A stretch of DNA of 64,000 bases from an uncultured Actinomycetes bacterium (GCA_900314685.1 OMWE01000018.1:1-64000); one strand, 5' to 3'; numbered from the stretch's first letter, positions 1 to 8,434 are shown. Numbers and translations are program-made. The notes: generated by a model not told the origin, from the letters alone.

Positions 1-33
1 AACGAGAACACCTGCAACACTCTTTGCGCTCAT
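1..33 (-). CDS. N-terminus of an unidentified protein (runs off the window)
   Basis: An ATG at 33 on the minus strand is preceded by a perfect AGGAGG (41-46) seven bases upstream. It opens a frame reading MSAKSVAGVLV to the window edge. Only 11 residues are visible, so no family can be named. It lies 97 bp downstream of, and on the same strand as, the acidic-tail protein, so the two may be co-transcribed. The ribosome binding site is the main evidence that this is a real start. Confidence 0.55.
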   Translation of the reverse strand, partial: MSAKSVAGVLV

Positions 34-130
34 GGAAACTCCTCCTGTCAATGCGTGCCTGGACCTCGCAACTGCTACCCAGTATACCCACGCGGGCGGC
101 GCCCACGCAGTTCACTTCCAACGGACGGCC

Positions 131-1183
131 CTAGCGGATGGCGTGCGGCGCGGGGATGTGCTCGTCCTCGTCAAAGGGCAGCTCGTACTCCGTCTGCGCC
201 GGCTCCTCCGCGGGCTCCTCGCCCTCCGCCTCGTCGGTTTCAGCTTCGTCTGCTTCCGCCTCGTCGACTTCCGCCTCGCCGGCCTCGTCCTCGTTTTCCT
301 CAGCCTCGCCGGTCTCTTCCTCAGGAAGACGGACATCCCCCTCGGGTACTTCCCCGTCGGCGGGCTCGTCCGCAAATCCGTCGGCGGGCGCGTCGTCGGA
401 ATCCGCGTCGTCGGCCTCGGGGTCGTCCGCATACTCGGCTTCGGCATCGTCGTCGTACTCGGCCTCGGCGTCGTCGGCAAGCTCCGGCTCGGCCTCGGAC
501 TCCGGCTCGGCCGCAGACTCCGACTCGTCGTCGGGCTCATCCGCCCCGACACCGTCCGTCTTCTCCGCGTACGCCTCGCTGTAGGCCTCGTCGTACGGCT
601 CGTCTGCCTCGGGCGCCGCATCAGGTGCTACCTCGGCATCGCCATTCTCGTCGAGCGGCGTGAACTCGTCGACCAGGACCTCGCCCTCTGCCACCTGCTG
701 GGGCTGGGGCTCGGGCAGGCTGCCGACCAGGCCGACCAGGCCCGCGACCGTGGCCTCGACGTCGGGCTCGGGGTCGCCGCCGCCGGTGTACGCCCACTCG
801 AGCAGCCAGGCGCCGCTCGCGAGCGCGGCCGAGACGAGCACGTCGTCCGGGCAGGAGAGCTCGATGTCCCAGGCGCGGTCGTCGTCCTCGACGGCGAAGG
901 TGCGGCCCGTGGAGACGTCGCCCGCGATGTTGGTCTGGGCCAGCAGCTCGACCGTCACGTGCTCGAGCAGGTGCGCGACCTCGGTGTCGCCCATCACGTC
1001 GCGGAACTTCTCGGAGACGTCGCCCAGGCACACGTGGTCGACGATGTGGGGCAGCAGGTAGTAGACGCGCGCGGTGCCCTCGATGTCTTCGCTGGTCATG
1101 AGCGGTGCGTCCTCGGACATGCGGACGCGCGCCGTGAGCGTGCGCGGACCGACCTCGACCCGCTGGATATCGATGAGTGCCAT
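131..1183 (-). CDS. Protein with a cyanophycin-synthetase-like N-terminal domain and a long acidic tail
   Basis: 350 residues starting MALIDIQRVEVG at an ATG with GGGAGA just upstream; an in-frame extension to 1333 has no ribosome site and was rejected. Residues about 1-190 form an ordered domain with a stretch reading HLLEHVTVELLAQ followed by GRTF, which resembles the N-terminal domain of cyanophycin synthetases (their EHIALELQ and GRTR segments). None of the ATP-grasp or Mur-ligase catalytic domains of that enzyme is present. Residues about 200-350 are almost entirely Glu, Asp and Ala with repeated EADEAE-type units, presumably disordered. No signal peptide or membrane segment is seen. Function is unknown; a peptide- or amino-acid-binding role would be inference only. 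Confidence 0.75.
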   Translation of the reverse strand: MALIDIQRVEVGPRTLTARVRMSEDAPLMTSEDIEGTARVYYLLPHIVDHVCLGDVSEKFRDVMGDTEVAHLLEHVTVELLAQTNIAGDVSTGRTFAVEDDDRAWDIELSCPDDVLVSAALASGAWLLEWAYTGGGDPEPDVEATVAGLVGLVGSLPEPQPQQVAEGEVLVDEFTPLDENGDAEVAPDAAPEADEPYDEAYSEAYAEKTDGVGADEPDDESESAAEPESEAEPELADDAEAEYDDDAEAEYADDPEADDADSDDAPADGFADEPADGEVPEGDVRLPEEETGEAEENEDEAGEAEVDEAEADEAETDEAEGEEPAEEPAQTEYELPFDEDEHIPAPHAIR

Positions 1184-1203
1184 GCTGTCTCCCGCTTGAA
1201 CGT

Positions 1204-1243
1204 CTGTCTGTACTGCTTGCGTACTGTCTGTACTGCCTGTATG
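1204..1243. repeat. 20-bp tandem repeat, two copies, in the leader of the acidic-tail gene
   Basis: The 13-mer CTGTCTGTACTGC occurs at 1204-1216 and again at 1224-1236, a period of 20 bp, and similarity continues into the next few bases. It lies 20-60 bp upstream of the start codon at 1183. It could be a regulator site (two helical turns) or a simple duplication. A TACAAT -10-like box on the minus strand at 1278-1283 would put the repeat in the untranslated leader. Confidence 0.5.
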
Positions 1244-1448
1244 CCGCCCGCGCGCCGTGTCGGCCGCGCGTGCTGCGCTTATTGTAGTGCCGGCGCCAGA
1301 GGGGCGCGCCGTCCAATCGGCAGGTGTTCGCATCCGCGTAACCTGCCCTTTTGCCAGGCTGCCCCGAGCTTGTCAGCCGCTCGGGTCCGCCAGGCTGTCC
1401 CGGGTCCGCCGGCCGCCCTAGTCCACCGCGCTTGCCCGCCCCGCGGCG

Positions 1449-2852
1449 CTACCTCGCCGAGTCGTCCGGCGCGTCGTCCTTCTTGTCGTCCCTCTTGCTG
1501 TCTTTCTTGTCTTTCCTGTCCTTCTTGTCCAGCTCGTCGTCCTCGGAGGGCTCGGGCTCGGGCGCCTCCACGCGCAGCATCGCCACGCGGCGGCCGCGCA
1601 TCGACTGCACGCGGAAGACGTACCCCTCCACCTCGATCGCGTCTCCGGGGTGCGGCAGGCGGTCGAACTGCTCCAGCACGAAGCCGGCCACGGTCTCGTA
1701 CTCCTCGTTGTCCTCGATCGGCCAGCCGAGCTCGGCGGCGTCCTCGATGGAGAAACGGCCGTCCACCAGCCACTCGCGGTCGCCCAACTTGGTGAGGTAC
1801 TTGTTGTCGGGGTCGAACTCGTCCTCGATCTCGCCCACGACCTCCTCCACGATGTCCTCGATCGTGATCAGGCCCGCTGTGCCGCCGTACTCGTCCACCA
1901 CGACCACCATCTGGTCGTGGCTGGACTGCATCTCGGAGAGCAGCGGGATGATGTCCTTTGTGTCGGGCACAAAGTCGGCGCTGCGCAGGTAGGCGAGGAT
2001 GGGGTGGTTGCCCGCGCCGTCGTCGAGGATCGGCGCGATGATGTCCTTGATGTGGGCGATACCCACGATGCGGTCGACCGAGCCGCGGTAGACGGGGATG
2101 CGCGAATAACCCGTCTTGCGCATCACCTCGAGCGTCTCGGAGAGGGTGGTGGTGTCCTCGAGCGCGGTCATGTCCACGCGCGGCACCATGACCTCGCGGG
2201 CGATCGTGTCGCCCATGTCGATCACGTCGTGGATCATGGATTTCTCCTGGTCGGAGAGGTCGTCGGAGTCCGTCACCATGTAGCGGATCTCCTCCTCCGA
2301 GACGTCCAGGCGGTCGTCGGTGGACTTGATGCCCAGGAGCGTGGCGAGGCCGTTGGCCGAGGCCGAGGTCAGCCACACGAGGGGCTTCACGATCTTGGAG
2401 AAGCCGTTCAGAAAGCCGACCACGCTTTTGGAGACGCCCTCGGCGTCGGACATCGCGATGCGCTTGGGCACGAGCTCGCCCACCACGATGGAGAAATACG
2501 AGACCAGCAGGGTGATGAGGACGGGCGCGAGCACGGCCGCGAGGTCGGTCCCCATGCCCAGGCCCACCATCCACGCGGCGAGGGGCTCGGACAGGTTGGT
2601 CGCGGCAAAGGCCGAGCTCGCGAACCCGACGAGCGTGATGGCCACCTGGATGGCGGCCAGGAAGTCGCCCGGCTCCTCTATCGTGCGGGCGGCCGCGGCG
2701 GCACGGGCATCGCCCTCCTCGGCCTCGTGGTCCAGCACGACCTTCTTGGCCGTGGACAGCGCCATTTCGGACATCGAGAAATATCCGTTGGCGAGCGTGA
2801 GCAGGAACGTGACGATGATGCTTAGGGCTATGTCCATACGGTCGGTAAACAT
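1449..2852 (-). CDS. CNNM/CBS-domain membrane protein of the CorC/HlyC family
   Basis: About 467 residues. The N-terminal part (about 1-200) is a CNNM (DUF21) transmembrane domain with the typical segment NGYFSMSEMALSTAKK. A CBS-domain pair follows (about 215-340, including REVMVPRVDMTAL) and then a CorC_HlyC domain (about 350-430, VVVVDEYGGTAGLITIEDI). The last 30 residues are a Lys/Asp-rich tail. Such proteins sit in the cytoplasmic membrane and are linked to Mg2+/cation efflux. The start is uncertain: AGGAGG (2853-2858) directly abuts the ATG at 2852, and the next ATG at 2837 lies 15 bases from it; neither spacing is ideal. A longer frame upstream overlaps the next gene and was rejected. 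Confidence 0.9.
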   Translation of the reverse strand: MFTDRMDIALSIIVTFLLTLANGYFSMSEMALSTAKKVVLDHEAEEGDARAAAAARTIEEPGDFLAAIQVAITLVGFASSAFAATNLSEPLAAWMVGLGMGTDLAAVLAPVLITLLVSYFSIVVGELVPKRIAMSDAEGVSKSVVGFLNGFSKIVKPLVWLTSASANGLATLLGIKSTDDRLDVSEEEIRYMVTDSDDLSDQEKSMIHDVIDMGDTIAREVMVPRVDMTALEDTTTLSETLEVMRKTGYSRIPVYRGSVDRIVGIAHIKDIIAPILDDGAGNHPILAYLRSADFVPDTKDIIPLLSEMQSSHDQMVVVVDEYGGTAGLITIEDIVEEVVGEIEDEFDPDNKYLTKLGDREWLVDGRFSIEDAAELGWPIEDNEEYETVAGFVLEQFDRLPHPGDAIEVEGYVFRVQSMRGRRVAMLRVEAPEPEPSEDDELDKKDRKDKKDSKRDDKKDDAPDDSAR

Positions 2853-2950
2853 CCTCCTCGGACGGGTGTACAGATGGGCGTGCGGGCAAGACGTACGCGG
2901 CAGGCGCCGCATGCGCGCCAAGCGCCGCAGATAACAAAAGATTCTACCAG

Positions 2951-3571
2951 CTAGGGGCGGGTCGCATCGAGCAGGCGCGCATAGTCGGCGGCAAGACGAA
3001 CGCCCGCCTCGCCGGCCCGGTCGGTCGCAGGCACGATGCCGTGCTCGTCCGACACCAGGAAGAGCTCCTCGCAGCCGGCCTCCGCCGGGTCCGCGCCCCA
3101 ACGCACGGCGACGCGGCGCGTCCGGGCGAGGTCCGCGACCAGCGACGCGGCACCCGAAAGCATCGCGTCCTCGGGCAGCGCGCAGTACAGCGCCCCGTCG
3201 CGCGCGCCCCAGAGCGTCTCGGGGGCGACGTGTTTTTCTTCCTGCGCGTGCACTGCGCGCTCGGCCAGCGCCACGGCATCCGTCGAGGTCAGCGGGGCAT
3301 AGGGCCCCACGCTCATGGCGGCCTGGCCCTGCTCGTCCACGACGATCATCAGCACCCCGTCGGGCTCCTCGGCTGCCCCGTCCCCGAGGGTCCATTCGAT
3401 GTGCTGCTTGGCCCAGGAGACCAGCGGCAGGGACACGCCGCGTGCCGCAAAGGCGCGAAGGTGGCGGTTCTCGAGCGGCAGCCTCCCGCCCGCCAGGCGC
3501 CAGCGGCACACGAGCACGGGCTCCCCCAGCTCGAAGCCCTCGACAGTCAAGTTCTGTGCAGTCTCTGTCAT
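2951..3571 (-). CDS. Hypothetical protein, possibly a degenerate class IV aminotransferase relative
   Basis: 206 residues starting MTETAQNLTVEG at 3571, with GGAGG five bases upstream. It is soluble, with no signal peptide. The C-terminal third contains CEELFLVSDEHGIVPATD followed by a helix ending LADYARLLDA, which resembles the C-terminal end of PLP-dependent class IV aminotransferases (a DEVFLTS-like stretch and a terminal helix). The lysine expected to carry PLP cannot be placed with confidence. The assignment is therefore weak and activity is not implied. It lies 98 bp upstream of the CorC-type gene on the same strand. Confidence 0.7.
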   Translation of the reverse strand: MTETAQNLTVEGFELGEPVLVCRWRLAGGRLPLENRHLRAFAARGVSLPLVSWAKQHIEWTLGDGAAEEPDGVLMIVVDEQGQAAMSVGPYAPLTSTDAVALAERAVHAQEEKHVAPETLWGARDGALYCALPEDAMLSGAASLVADLARTRRVAVRWGADPAEAGCEELFLVSDEHGIVPATDRAGEAGVRLAADYARLLDATRP

Positions 3572-3687
3572 CTCTGCCTCCGCAGGTAAATCCACACATA
3601 TGAGCGTATCCTACCCATTCGACAGGCAAGGGTGCGAGAGGCGGGTGTTTCCCCACCTTTCATATGTAAGGGACCGGTAAGACAGAC

Positions 3688-4341
3688 ATGGCCGCAGCTG
3701 ATTCACCCGACAACGAAAGGCCCGAGCTCGTCGCGAGCTCCTTCGACGCCGAGCGCGACTTCCCCCAGTCGGCCGAGCTCATGTGGCAGCAATGGTACGG
3801 CGGGCGCGACGTCGACCTTCTGCGCGCGCTTGCGGTCGACGAGCTGCTGCACTATCTGGAGCAGGCCTCTTTTGCCGAGGTCGTCCGACGCGGCGACGAG
3901 CTGCTCGGCCTCGTGGTCGCTCGTCATGGCGCACCGGACCCCAAGCTCGCGGCATCCCTCGCCCCCGTGCGCGACCGCATGGACGCACGCTTCGGCGACA
4001 TCGCCCAGACGGTGCCCCGCACCGATTCTTACTACGTCGAGGTCGACGCCCATCGCGACATGCTCGTCGAATGCGGGATGCCGGAGGACAACATGGTCCT
4101 GCTCCTGCTCGTCTCCCCCGCCTCGCGCGGACTCGGCCTGGGCCGCCGCTTGCTCAAGCTGGCAGGCGACCACCTGCGATCCGTGGGCGCCCCGACCATG
4201 CATCTCGTGACCGACACCGATTGCGACTGGCAGTTCTACGACCACATCGGTATGGAGCGCCTCGCCGAGCGCGAGCGCCCCGCCGGCGCCGGCCCCCTCA
4301 CCCCCGACGCCTACTACCTCTACGGCCGTTCTCTGCGTTAA
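3688..4341 (+). CDS. GNAT-family N-acetyltransferase
   Basis: 217 residues. The acetyl-CoA binding motif is visible near residue 145: SRGLGLGRRLLKLAGDHL, matching the R/Q-x-x-G-x-G/A pattern, followed by a beta strand (MHLVTDTDCDWQFYDHIGM) typical of GNAT motif B. The N-terminal 90 residues are family-specific and include a helical stretch. The substrate cannot be predicted. The ribosome site is weak (AAGGGA about 15 bases upstream). The gene is divergent from the hypothetical gene at 2951-3571, leaving a 116-bp shared upstream region. Confidence 0.85.
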   Translation: MAAADSPDNERPELVASSFDAERDFPQSAELMWQQWYGGRDVDLLRALAVDELLHYLEQASFAEVVRRGDELLGLVVARHGAPDPKLAASLAPVRDRMDARFGDIAQTVPRTDSYYVEVDAHRDMLVECGMPEDNMVLLLLVSPASRGLGLGRRLLKLAGDHLRSVGAPTMHLVTDTDCDWQFYDHIGMERLAERERPAGAGPLTPDAYYLYGRSLR

Positions 4342-4789
4342 GGCTAAAACATCAATAGTTTTACTCGGGTAAAACCGAGTCGGGCAAAACCGAGTGATCT
4401 TTCAAGACACCCAGCGCCTGTCTTGACCTTATGTAAAGCGGGGACCCCGAAGGATCCCCGCTCAGCGTGCAGTTATAGCGATGGGGGACGTTCCCTGACA
4501 ATAGGGAAACGTCCCCTCCTAACATAAAGTCGTTGCATTTGAGAGCCGGATACCGAATGCTTTCAGGTGCACGCAGTTGACTGGCGGGCAGGGATGCCGC
4601 AACACGCCCCTGGGGCCGCATGCGCGGACCCCGCACACTAGAGTGGCATCCTGCCCCACCCCGGGCGGGCCGCGGATGAGCTGGATGAGGGGGCCACGGA
4701 GAGCCGGCCCACCTCGCTTCTCTTGCAGGAGGTTGCGGTCCCGGGGCGTTGTGGGCGGGCGCCCGCCGCGACCGGAGAGGAGCGTTCGG
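4342..4789. other. Non-coding region with hairpins upstream of the IS110 recombinase; candidate bridge-RNA locus
   Basis: No gene is supported in these 448 bp. A small hairpin with ACTCGG arms lies at 4363-4380, and its right arm is repeated just after. A GC stem GCGGGGA/TCCCCGC lies at 4438-4461. A long stem pairs 4484-4496 with 4503-4516 (GGGGACGTT...AACGTCCCC). The 3' part (about 4520-4789) precedes the transposase. The element has fewer than 57 bp after its stop codon, so its long non-coding end is on the left; in IS110-group elements that is where the bridge RNA is encoded. The RNA itself is inferred, not seen. Confidence 0.4.
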
Positions 4790-6095
4790 ATGGTGTACGT
4801 CGGTGTGGACATCGCGAAGGTGGACCACGTGGTGGGGGCCGTGGACGGGCGCGGGGAGCGCGTCTGCAGGCCCATGTCCTTCAAGAACAGCGAGGACGGG
4901 TTCGCCAGGCTGGGGGCCTGGCTCGAGGGCGTCGCCGGGGACCCCTCGGAGGCCGTGGTGGGCATGGAGGCCACCGGCCACTACTGGATGGCCTGCTACG
5001 CGTTCCTGACGGCGAGGGGCTACCCCGTCGCCGTGATCAACCCGATGCAGGTCAGGGCCGTGCGGGACCTGAGGGGCAGGTCAAGGGTCAAGAACGACCG
5101 CGTGGACAGCGAGCTCATCGCCGAGACCATGAGGGTCGGGCAGTGCGACCCCACGAGGCTCGCCACCGACGACGTGCAGGCCCTCAGGCTCCACACGAGG
5201 TACAGGCAGAACCTCCGCGACGCGGTCGCGGAGGCCAAGACCCAGGCGAAGTGCCTGCTCGACGCCTACTTCCCCGAGTACGAGGGGACCTTCAGCGACG
5301 ACTTCGGCGCGGCGTCGATGGCCGTGCTCAAGAGGTGCCCGACGGCCGTGGAGTGCAAAAGGACGCAGGCCAGGACGCTGTCCCGCCTCATGTCCGAGGC
5401 CTCCCGGGGCAGGCTCGGCGACGCGAAGGCGGCCGAGCTCAAGGGGAAGGCCGCCTCGTCGGTCGGGATCGACCTCGCCTGGGAGGCGGCGTCGCTGGAG
5501 ATACGCGGCCACGTCGCCCACATCGAGTACCTCGAGGGCGAGATCGCCAAGCTCGACCGGGTCGTCTCGGAGATGCTCCGCAAGGTCGAGCCGCTCGTGC
5601 TCACGGTCCCGGGCGTGGGCGCCACCGTGGGCGCCCAGATCGTCGCCGAGATCGGCGACGTGTCCCGCTTCAGGAACGCCGCCGCACTGGTAAGCTACGC
5701 CGGGCTCAACCCGGGCGTCTCCCAGTCCGGCAAGTTCGAGGCCGCAGACACCCACATCACGAAGAAGGGGTCGGCCTACCTCAGGCGGGCCATGTGGCTC
5801 GCCGCCAGCCGCGCCTACCAGTACGACCCCGCGCTCGGCGAGTTCTACGCGAGGAAGCGGGCCGAGGGCAAGTCCCACCGCGAGGCCGTGACCGCCGTGG
5901 CCCGCAAGCTCTGTCACATCGTCTTCGCCGTGATGCGCGACCAGAGGCCCTACGACCCCTCCCTGCCGGGAAGGGACCCGTCACAATCGGACGCGAAAAA
6001 GCAGCCGGTATTCGACTCTCAAAGTACTTCCAACGCTGATAAATCCTAGGTGCTCAGAAAACCTCTAAATCTGGCTTGACTTCCTATAGCTGGTC
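4520..6095 (+). mobile_element. IS110-family insertion sequence (ends approximate)
   Basis: Defined by the recombinase gene at 4790-6049 with about 270 bp of non-coding DNA before it and at most 57 bp after it, up to the end of the arcC gene. IS110 elements lack terminal inverted repeats and target duplications, so exact ends cannot be read from one copy. CTTGAC occurs on both sides (4422-4427 and 6076-6081) and could mark the recombination core, but this is a guess. The element separates the GNAT gene from arcC without breaking either. Confidence 0.5.
4790..6049 (+). CDS. IS110-family transposase (DEDD recombinase)
   Basis: 419 residues from the ATG at 4790, preceded by GGAGAGGAG eight bases upstream; an in-frame extension to 4577 is proline/arginine-rich shadow and was rejected. 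The N-terminal RuvC-like DEDD domain shows MVYVGVDIAKVDH (first Asp), MEATGHYW (Glu) and KNDRVDS (Asp). A coiled linker follows. The C-terminal Tnp domain carries VPGVGATVGAQIVAEIGD and SYAGLNPGV, then KKGSAYLRRAMWLAA, in the usual order. The length is normal and the frame is intact, so the recombinase is probably active. In this family DNA choice is guided by a bridge RNA made from the non-coding end. Confidence 0.95.
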   Translation: MVYVGVDIAKVDHVVGAVDGRGERVCRPMSFKNSEDGFARLGAWLEGVAGDPSEAVVGMEATGHYWMACYAFLTARGYPVAVINPMQVRAVRDLRGRSRVKNDRVDSELIAETMRVGQCDPTRLATDDVQALRLHTRYRQNLRDAVAEAKTQAKCLLDAYFPEYEGTFSDDFGAASMAVLKRCPTAVECKRTQARTLSRLMSEASRGRLGDAKAAELKGKAASSVGIDLAWEAASLEIRGHVAHIEYLEGEIAKLDRVVSEMLRKVEPLVLTVPGVGATVGAQIVAEIGDVSRFRNAAALVSYAGLNPGVSQSGKFEAADTHITKKGSAYLRRAMWLAASRAYQYDPALGEFYARKRAEGKSHREAVTAVARKLCHIVFAVMRDQRPYDPSLPGRDPSQSDAKKQPVFDSQSTSNADKS

Positions 6096-6106
6096 TATTG
6101 ACACAT

Positions 6107-7072
6107 TTACGCGTGGATGCGCGTGCCGGAGAGGCCGGCGACGGCCTCGGCAGCCTTCTCGAGGGAGCCGATGATGCAGGTGCGGCCCGGACGAGACTCG
6201 GCGAACTTGATGCCGGCCTTGACCTTGGGCTCCATGGAGCCCTTGCCGAACTGGCCCTCGGCCACGTACTTCTTGGCGGTCGCGACGTCGAGGTCGGTGA
6301 GCTCCTGCTGGTCGGGCTTGCCGAAGTTGATGGCGACGTGGTCGACGGCGGTCAGGAGGATCAGGGTGTCGGCCTTGCAGTCCTCGGCGAGCAGCTCGCC
6401 GCCCATGTCCTTGTCGATGACGGCAGCCTGACCCTTGTAGGCGCCCTTGTCGGAGTAGTCGCGGACCACGGGGATGCCGCCGCCACCGCAGGCGATGACG
6501 ATGAACTCGTTGTCCAGCAGGTTGAGGATGGACTCAGCCTCGACGATCTTCTTGGGCTCGGGGGAGGCGACGACGCGACGGTAGCCGCGGCCGGAGTCCT
6601 CGACGAACTGCATCTCGGGGTGCAGGGCTTTCTCGGCGGCAGCCTGCTCCTTGGTCAGGAAGGCACCGATGGGCTTGGTGGGGTTGAGGAACGCGGGGTC
6701 GTCGGGGTCGACCTCGATCTGGGTGACGACGGTGGCCACGTGCCAACGCTTGTAGGCCTTGTGCATGGCGGCACCGAGGGCCTGCTGCAGGTGGTAGCCG
6801 ATGTAGCCCTGGGACATAGCGCCGCACTCGGGCAGGTCCATGGCGGGGACGGCCTCGGGCTTCTCCTCGTGGGCGATGGAGAAGGCCTTCTGGATCATAC
6901 CGACCTGGGGGCCGTTGCCGTGGGTGATGATGATCTCGTTGCCCTGCTCGATGACCTTCAGCAGGGTCGGGGCGGCGGCGCGGACCTTCTCGATCTGCTC
7001 CTCGGGGGTGTTGCCGAGGGCGTTGCCGCCCAGGGCGATGACCACGCGATTGGGGGTCTCGTACTTGCTCAT
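6107..7072 (-). CDS. arcC: Carbamate kinase
   Basis: 321 residues starting MSKYETPNRVVIALGGNALG, with AAGGAG upstream of the ATG at 7072. The amino-acid-kinase fold is clear: VVIALGGNAL at the N terminus, THGNGPQVG (about 48-56), the central segment VIACGGGGIPVV, and VIDKDMGGELLA and LTAVDHV near the nucleotide site. It transfers phosphate from carbamoyl phosphate to ADP, the ATP-yielding last step of the arginine deiminase or agmatine/purine-degradation routes. No arcA or arcB is adjacent; the IS110 element lies directly downstream and may have separated it from partners, or it may be monocistronic. It has its own promoter at 7154-7183. Confidence 0.97.
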   Translation of the reverse strand: MSKYETPNRVVIALGGNALGNTPEEQIEKVRAAAPTLLKVIEQGNEIIITHGNGPQVGMIQKAFSIAHEEKPEAVPAMDLPECGAMSQGYIGYHLQQALGAAMHKAYKRWHVATVVTQIEVDPDDPAFLNPTKPIGAFLTKEQAAAEKALHPEMQFVEDSGRGYRRVVASPEPKKIVEAESILNLLDNEFIVIACGGGGIPVVRDYSDKGAYKGQAAVIDKDMGGELLAEDCKADTLILLTAVDHVAINFGKPDQQELTDLDVATAKKYVAEGQFGKGSMEPKVKAGIKFAESRPGRTCIIGSLEKAAEAVAGLSGTRIHA

Positions 7073-7153
7073 GCTTTTCTCCTTGTCGTCTGGAAAAGAC
7101 ACTTCGACATGCTCGATGCTACCGCGGAAACCTCCCGCGGAAAAGGAAATTTT

Positions 7154-7183
7154 ATCGTATTCCTTGAACGGTACTTATTGCAA
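7154..7183 (-). promoter_or_regulatory. Promoter of arcC
   Basis: On the minus strand TTGCAA (7183-7178) is followed after 18 bp by TACGAT (7159-7154), about 80 bp before the arcC start codon. A GC-rich hairpin with CCGCGG arms lies in the leader between promoter and gene (7123-7141). Confidence 0.6.
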
Positions 7184-7218
7184 CCCCAAAGGTAGTCAGA
7201 TAAATTAGAAAAAGAAGG

Positions 7219-7251
7219 TTGACATATTATTACGAATTTATGCGTAATAAT
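7219..7251 (+). promoter_or_regulatory. AT-rich inverted repeat overlapping a TTGACA box
   Basis: ATTATTACG (7226-7234) is repeated in perfect inversion at 7243-7251 with an 8-bp spacer. It directly follows TTGACA (7219-7224) and covers the spacer and a possible TAATAAT -10 (7245-7251, spacing about 20 bp). It lies between the divergent arcC and HAD genes and stands out as AT-rich in GC-rich DNA, so it is a likely operator. The regulator is unknown. Confidence 0.5.
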
Positions 7252-7582
7252 ACATATTTCAGTTATGTTTCCCCTCCTTTATTCGCGAAGGACAACATAC
7301 TTGTTGCAAACCTTACAAAAGATGGGGGTGATCGGGACACGTCCGCACGCCGAGCTTCATGTCCCGGCACGTGGCAGCGCGAAGGGGGTCGCGCCTTGCC
7401 TATCCCAGAGCGCCGGCTGCAAGGAGATCGCGGACCGCAAGGAGGGTCAGGCGGGCAAGGTGCACACAGACGATATGACTTTATTGTCCGCTATTTCCGG
7501 AAGGCCCCGCCGGCGGCCGCTCGCGGGATAATGTCTGGCGCAAGTCCTGCGAAGCATGCCCGCCCCGGCCTCGGAGATGCCC
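7252..7582. other. Intergenic region with no supported gene
   Basis: Open frames here lack ribosome sites and family resemblance. The stretch probably holds the leader of the HAD gene. Apart from the inverted repeat just upstream, nothing is recognisable. Confidence 0.5.
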
Positions 7583-8434
7583 ATGATCAAACTCGCCCTC
7601 ACCGACCTGGACGACACCCTCGTGCGATTCGGTGACCAGCACGCAAATCAGCGATCCATCGATGCCATCAGACGGGCCATGGACAGCGGAGTTCGTTTCG
7701 GGCCTGTCACAGGGCGGCCGACGGCCTACCTTGGGTGGATGTTCGGGCCCGGAAACGAGGACTGCTGGCGGACCGGCGCCTTTTCCAACGGGCAGGTCAT
7801 TTACCTCGACGGAAAGCTCATACGCCAAGAGGAACTGCCGCGCGAAGCCCTCGAGCGTCTTGTCGGCATGCTCGAGGCGACCGATGACTTCTGCGTCGCC
7901 ATCTACGACCTCGACCGGGTGGACGGCATGCATTTCGTGACATCCCGCCCCGACGCCCTGCGCGCCAACCCGCCCGCAACCTACCGTCTGGACAGCGATA
8001 TCATCCCCGCCCTGCCGGCCGGCCCCGTCGTCAAGGCCAACATTCAATGCGCCTGCTCGCGCGAGCGCATGATCCAGATGCGCGACCTGGTCAATGCCGA
8101 AATCCCCGAACTCGACCTCGTCTTCCCCAGCATGACGGCCACCGTGATCGATGTCTCCCCAGCCGGCTGGGATAAAGGCTGCGCCGTGCGCGCGCTGGCA
8201 GAGGTCATGGGCATAGGGCTGGATGAGGTCGCCGTGTTCGGCGACTCGCAAAACGACCTCGCCATGATAGAGAGCGTGCCCAATTCCGTGGCGGTGGCCA
8301 ACGCGTGCCCCGAGGTGGCGGCGGCGGCCCGCTGGCATATCGGCGCCTGTGCCGATGACGCCGTGGCAGACGCCCTCCTGGACATCGCGCGCGCGGCCGA
8401 ATTCGGAAGCCTGCCGACGTTCATGCGCGCCTAG
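7583..8434 (+). CDS. Cof-type HAD-IIB family hydrolase
   Basis: 283 residues starting MIKLALTDLDDTLV at 7583, with GGAG seven bases upstream. HAD motif I is DLDDT. Motif II is in FGPVTGRP, motif III lies near the KGCAVRAL lysine, and motif IV is FGDSQNDLAMI. A large C2-type cap lies between motifs II and III (about residues 85-195). Such enzymes dephosphorylate sugar phosphates or other small metabolites in the cytoplasm. Its position between carbamate kinase and the PTS/Dha locus suggests a metabolic phosphatase but does not fix the substrate. Confidence 0.92.
   Translation: MIKLALTDLDDTLVRFGDQHANQRSIDAIRRAMDSGVRFGPVTGRPTAYLGWMFGPGNEDCWRTGAFSNGQVIYLDGKLIRQEELPREALERLVGMLEATDDFCVAIYDLDRVDGMHFVTSRPDALRANPPATYRLDSDIIPALPAGPVVKANIQCACSRERMIQMRDLVNAEIPELDLVFPSMTATVIDVSPAGWDKGCAVRALAEVMGIGLDEVAVFGDSQNDLAMIESVPNSVAVANACPEVAAAARWHIGACADDAVADALLDIARAAEFGSLPTFMRA

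Noticed and set aside
32-1795. A plus-strand frame of 587 codons opposite the acidic-tail gene
   Set aside because: It is the antisense image of the Glu/Asp repeat (reading as Leu/Val/Arg/Gly) and crosses into the CorC-type gene.
4484-4516. The GGGGACGTT hairpin as a rho-independent terminator
   Set aside because: No T run follows on either strand. It may belong to the IS110 left end instead.
4577-4789. N-terminal extension of the IS110 transposase
   Set aside because: The extension is Arg/Pro/Gly-rich and unlike any IS110 protein. The ATG at 4790 has a good ribosome site and begins exactly where the family does.
7219-7635. A plus-strand frame of 138 codons upstream of the HAD gene
   Set aside because: It starts inside the promoter palindrome, has no ribosome site, and becomes Arg/Pro-rich shadow overlapping the HAD gene.
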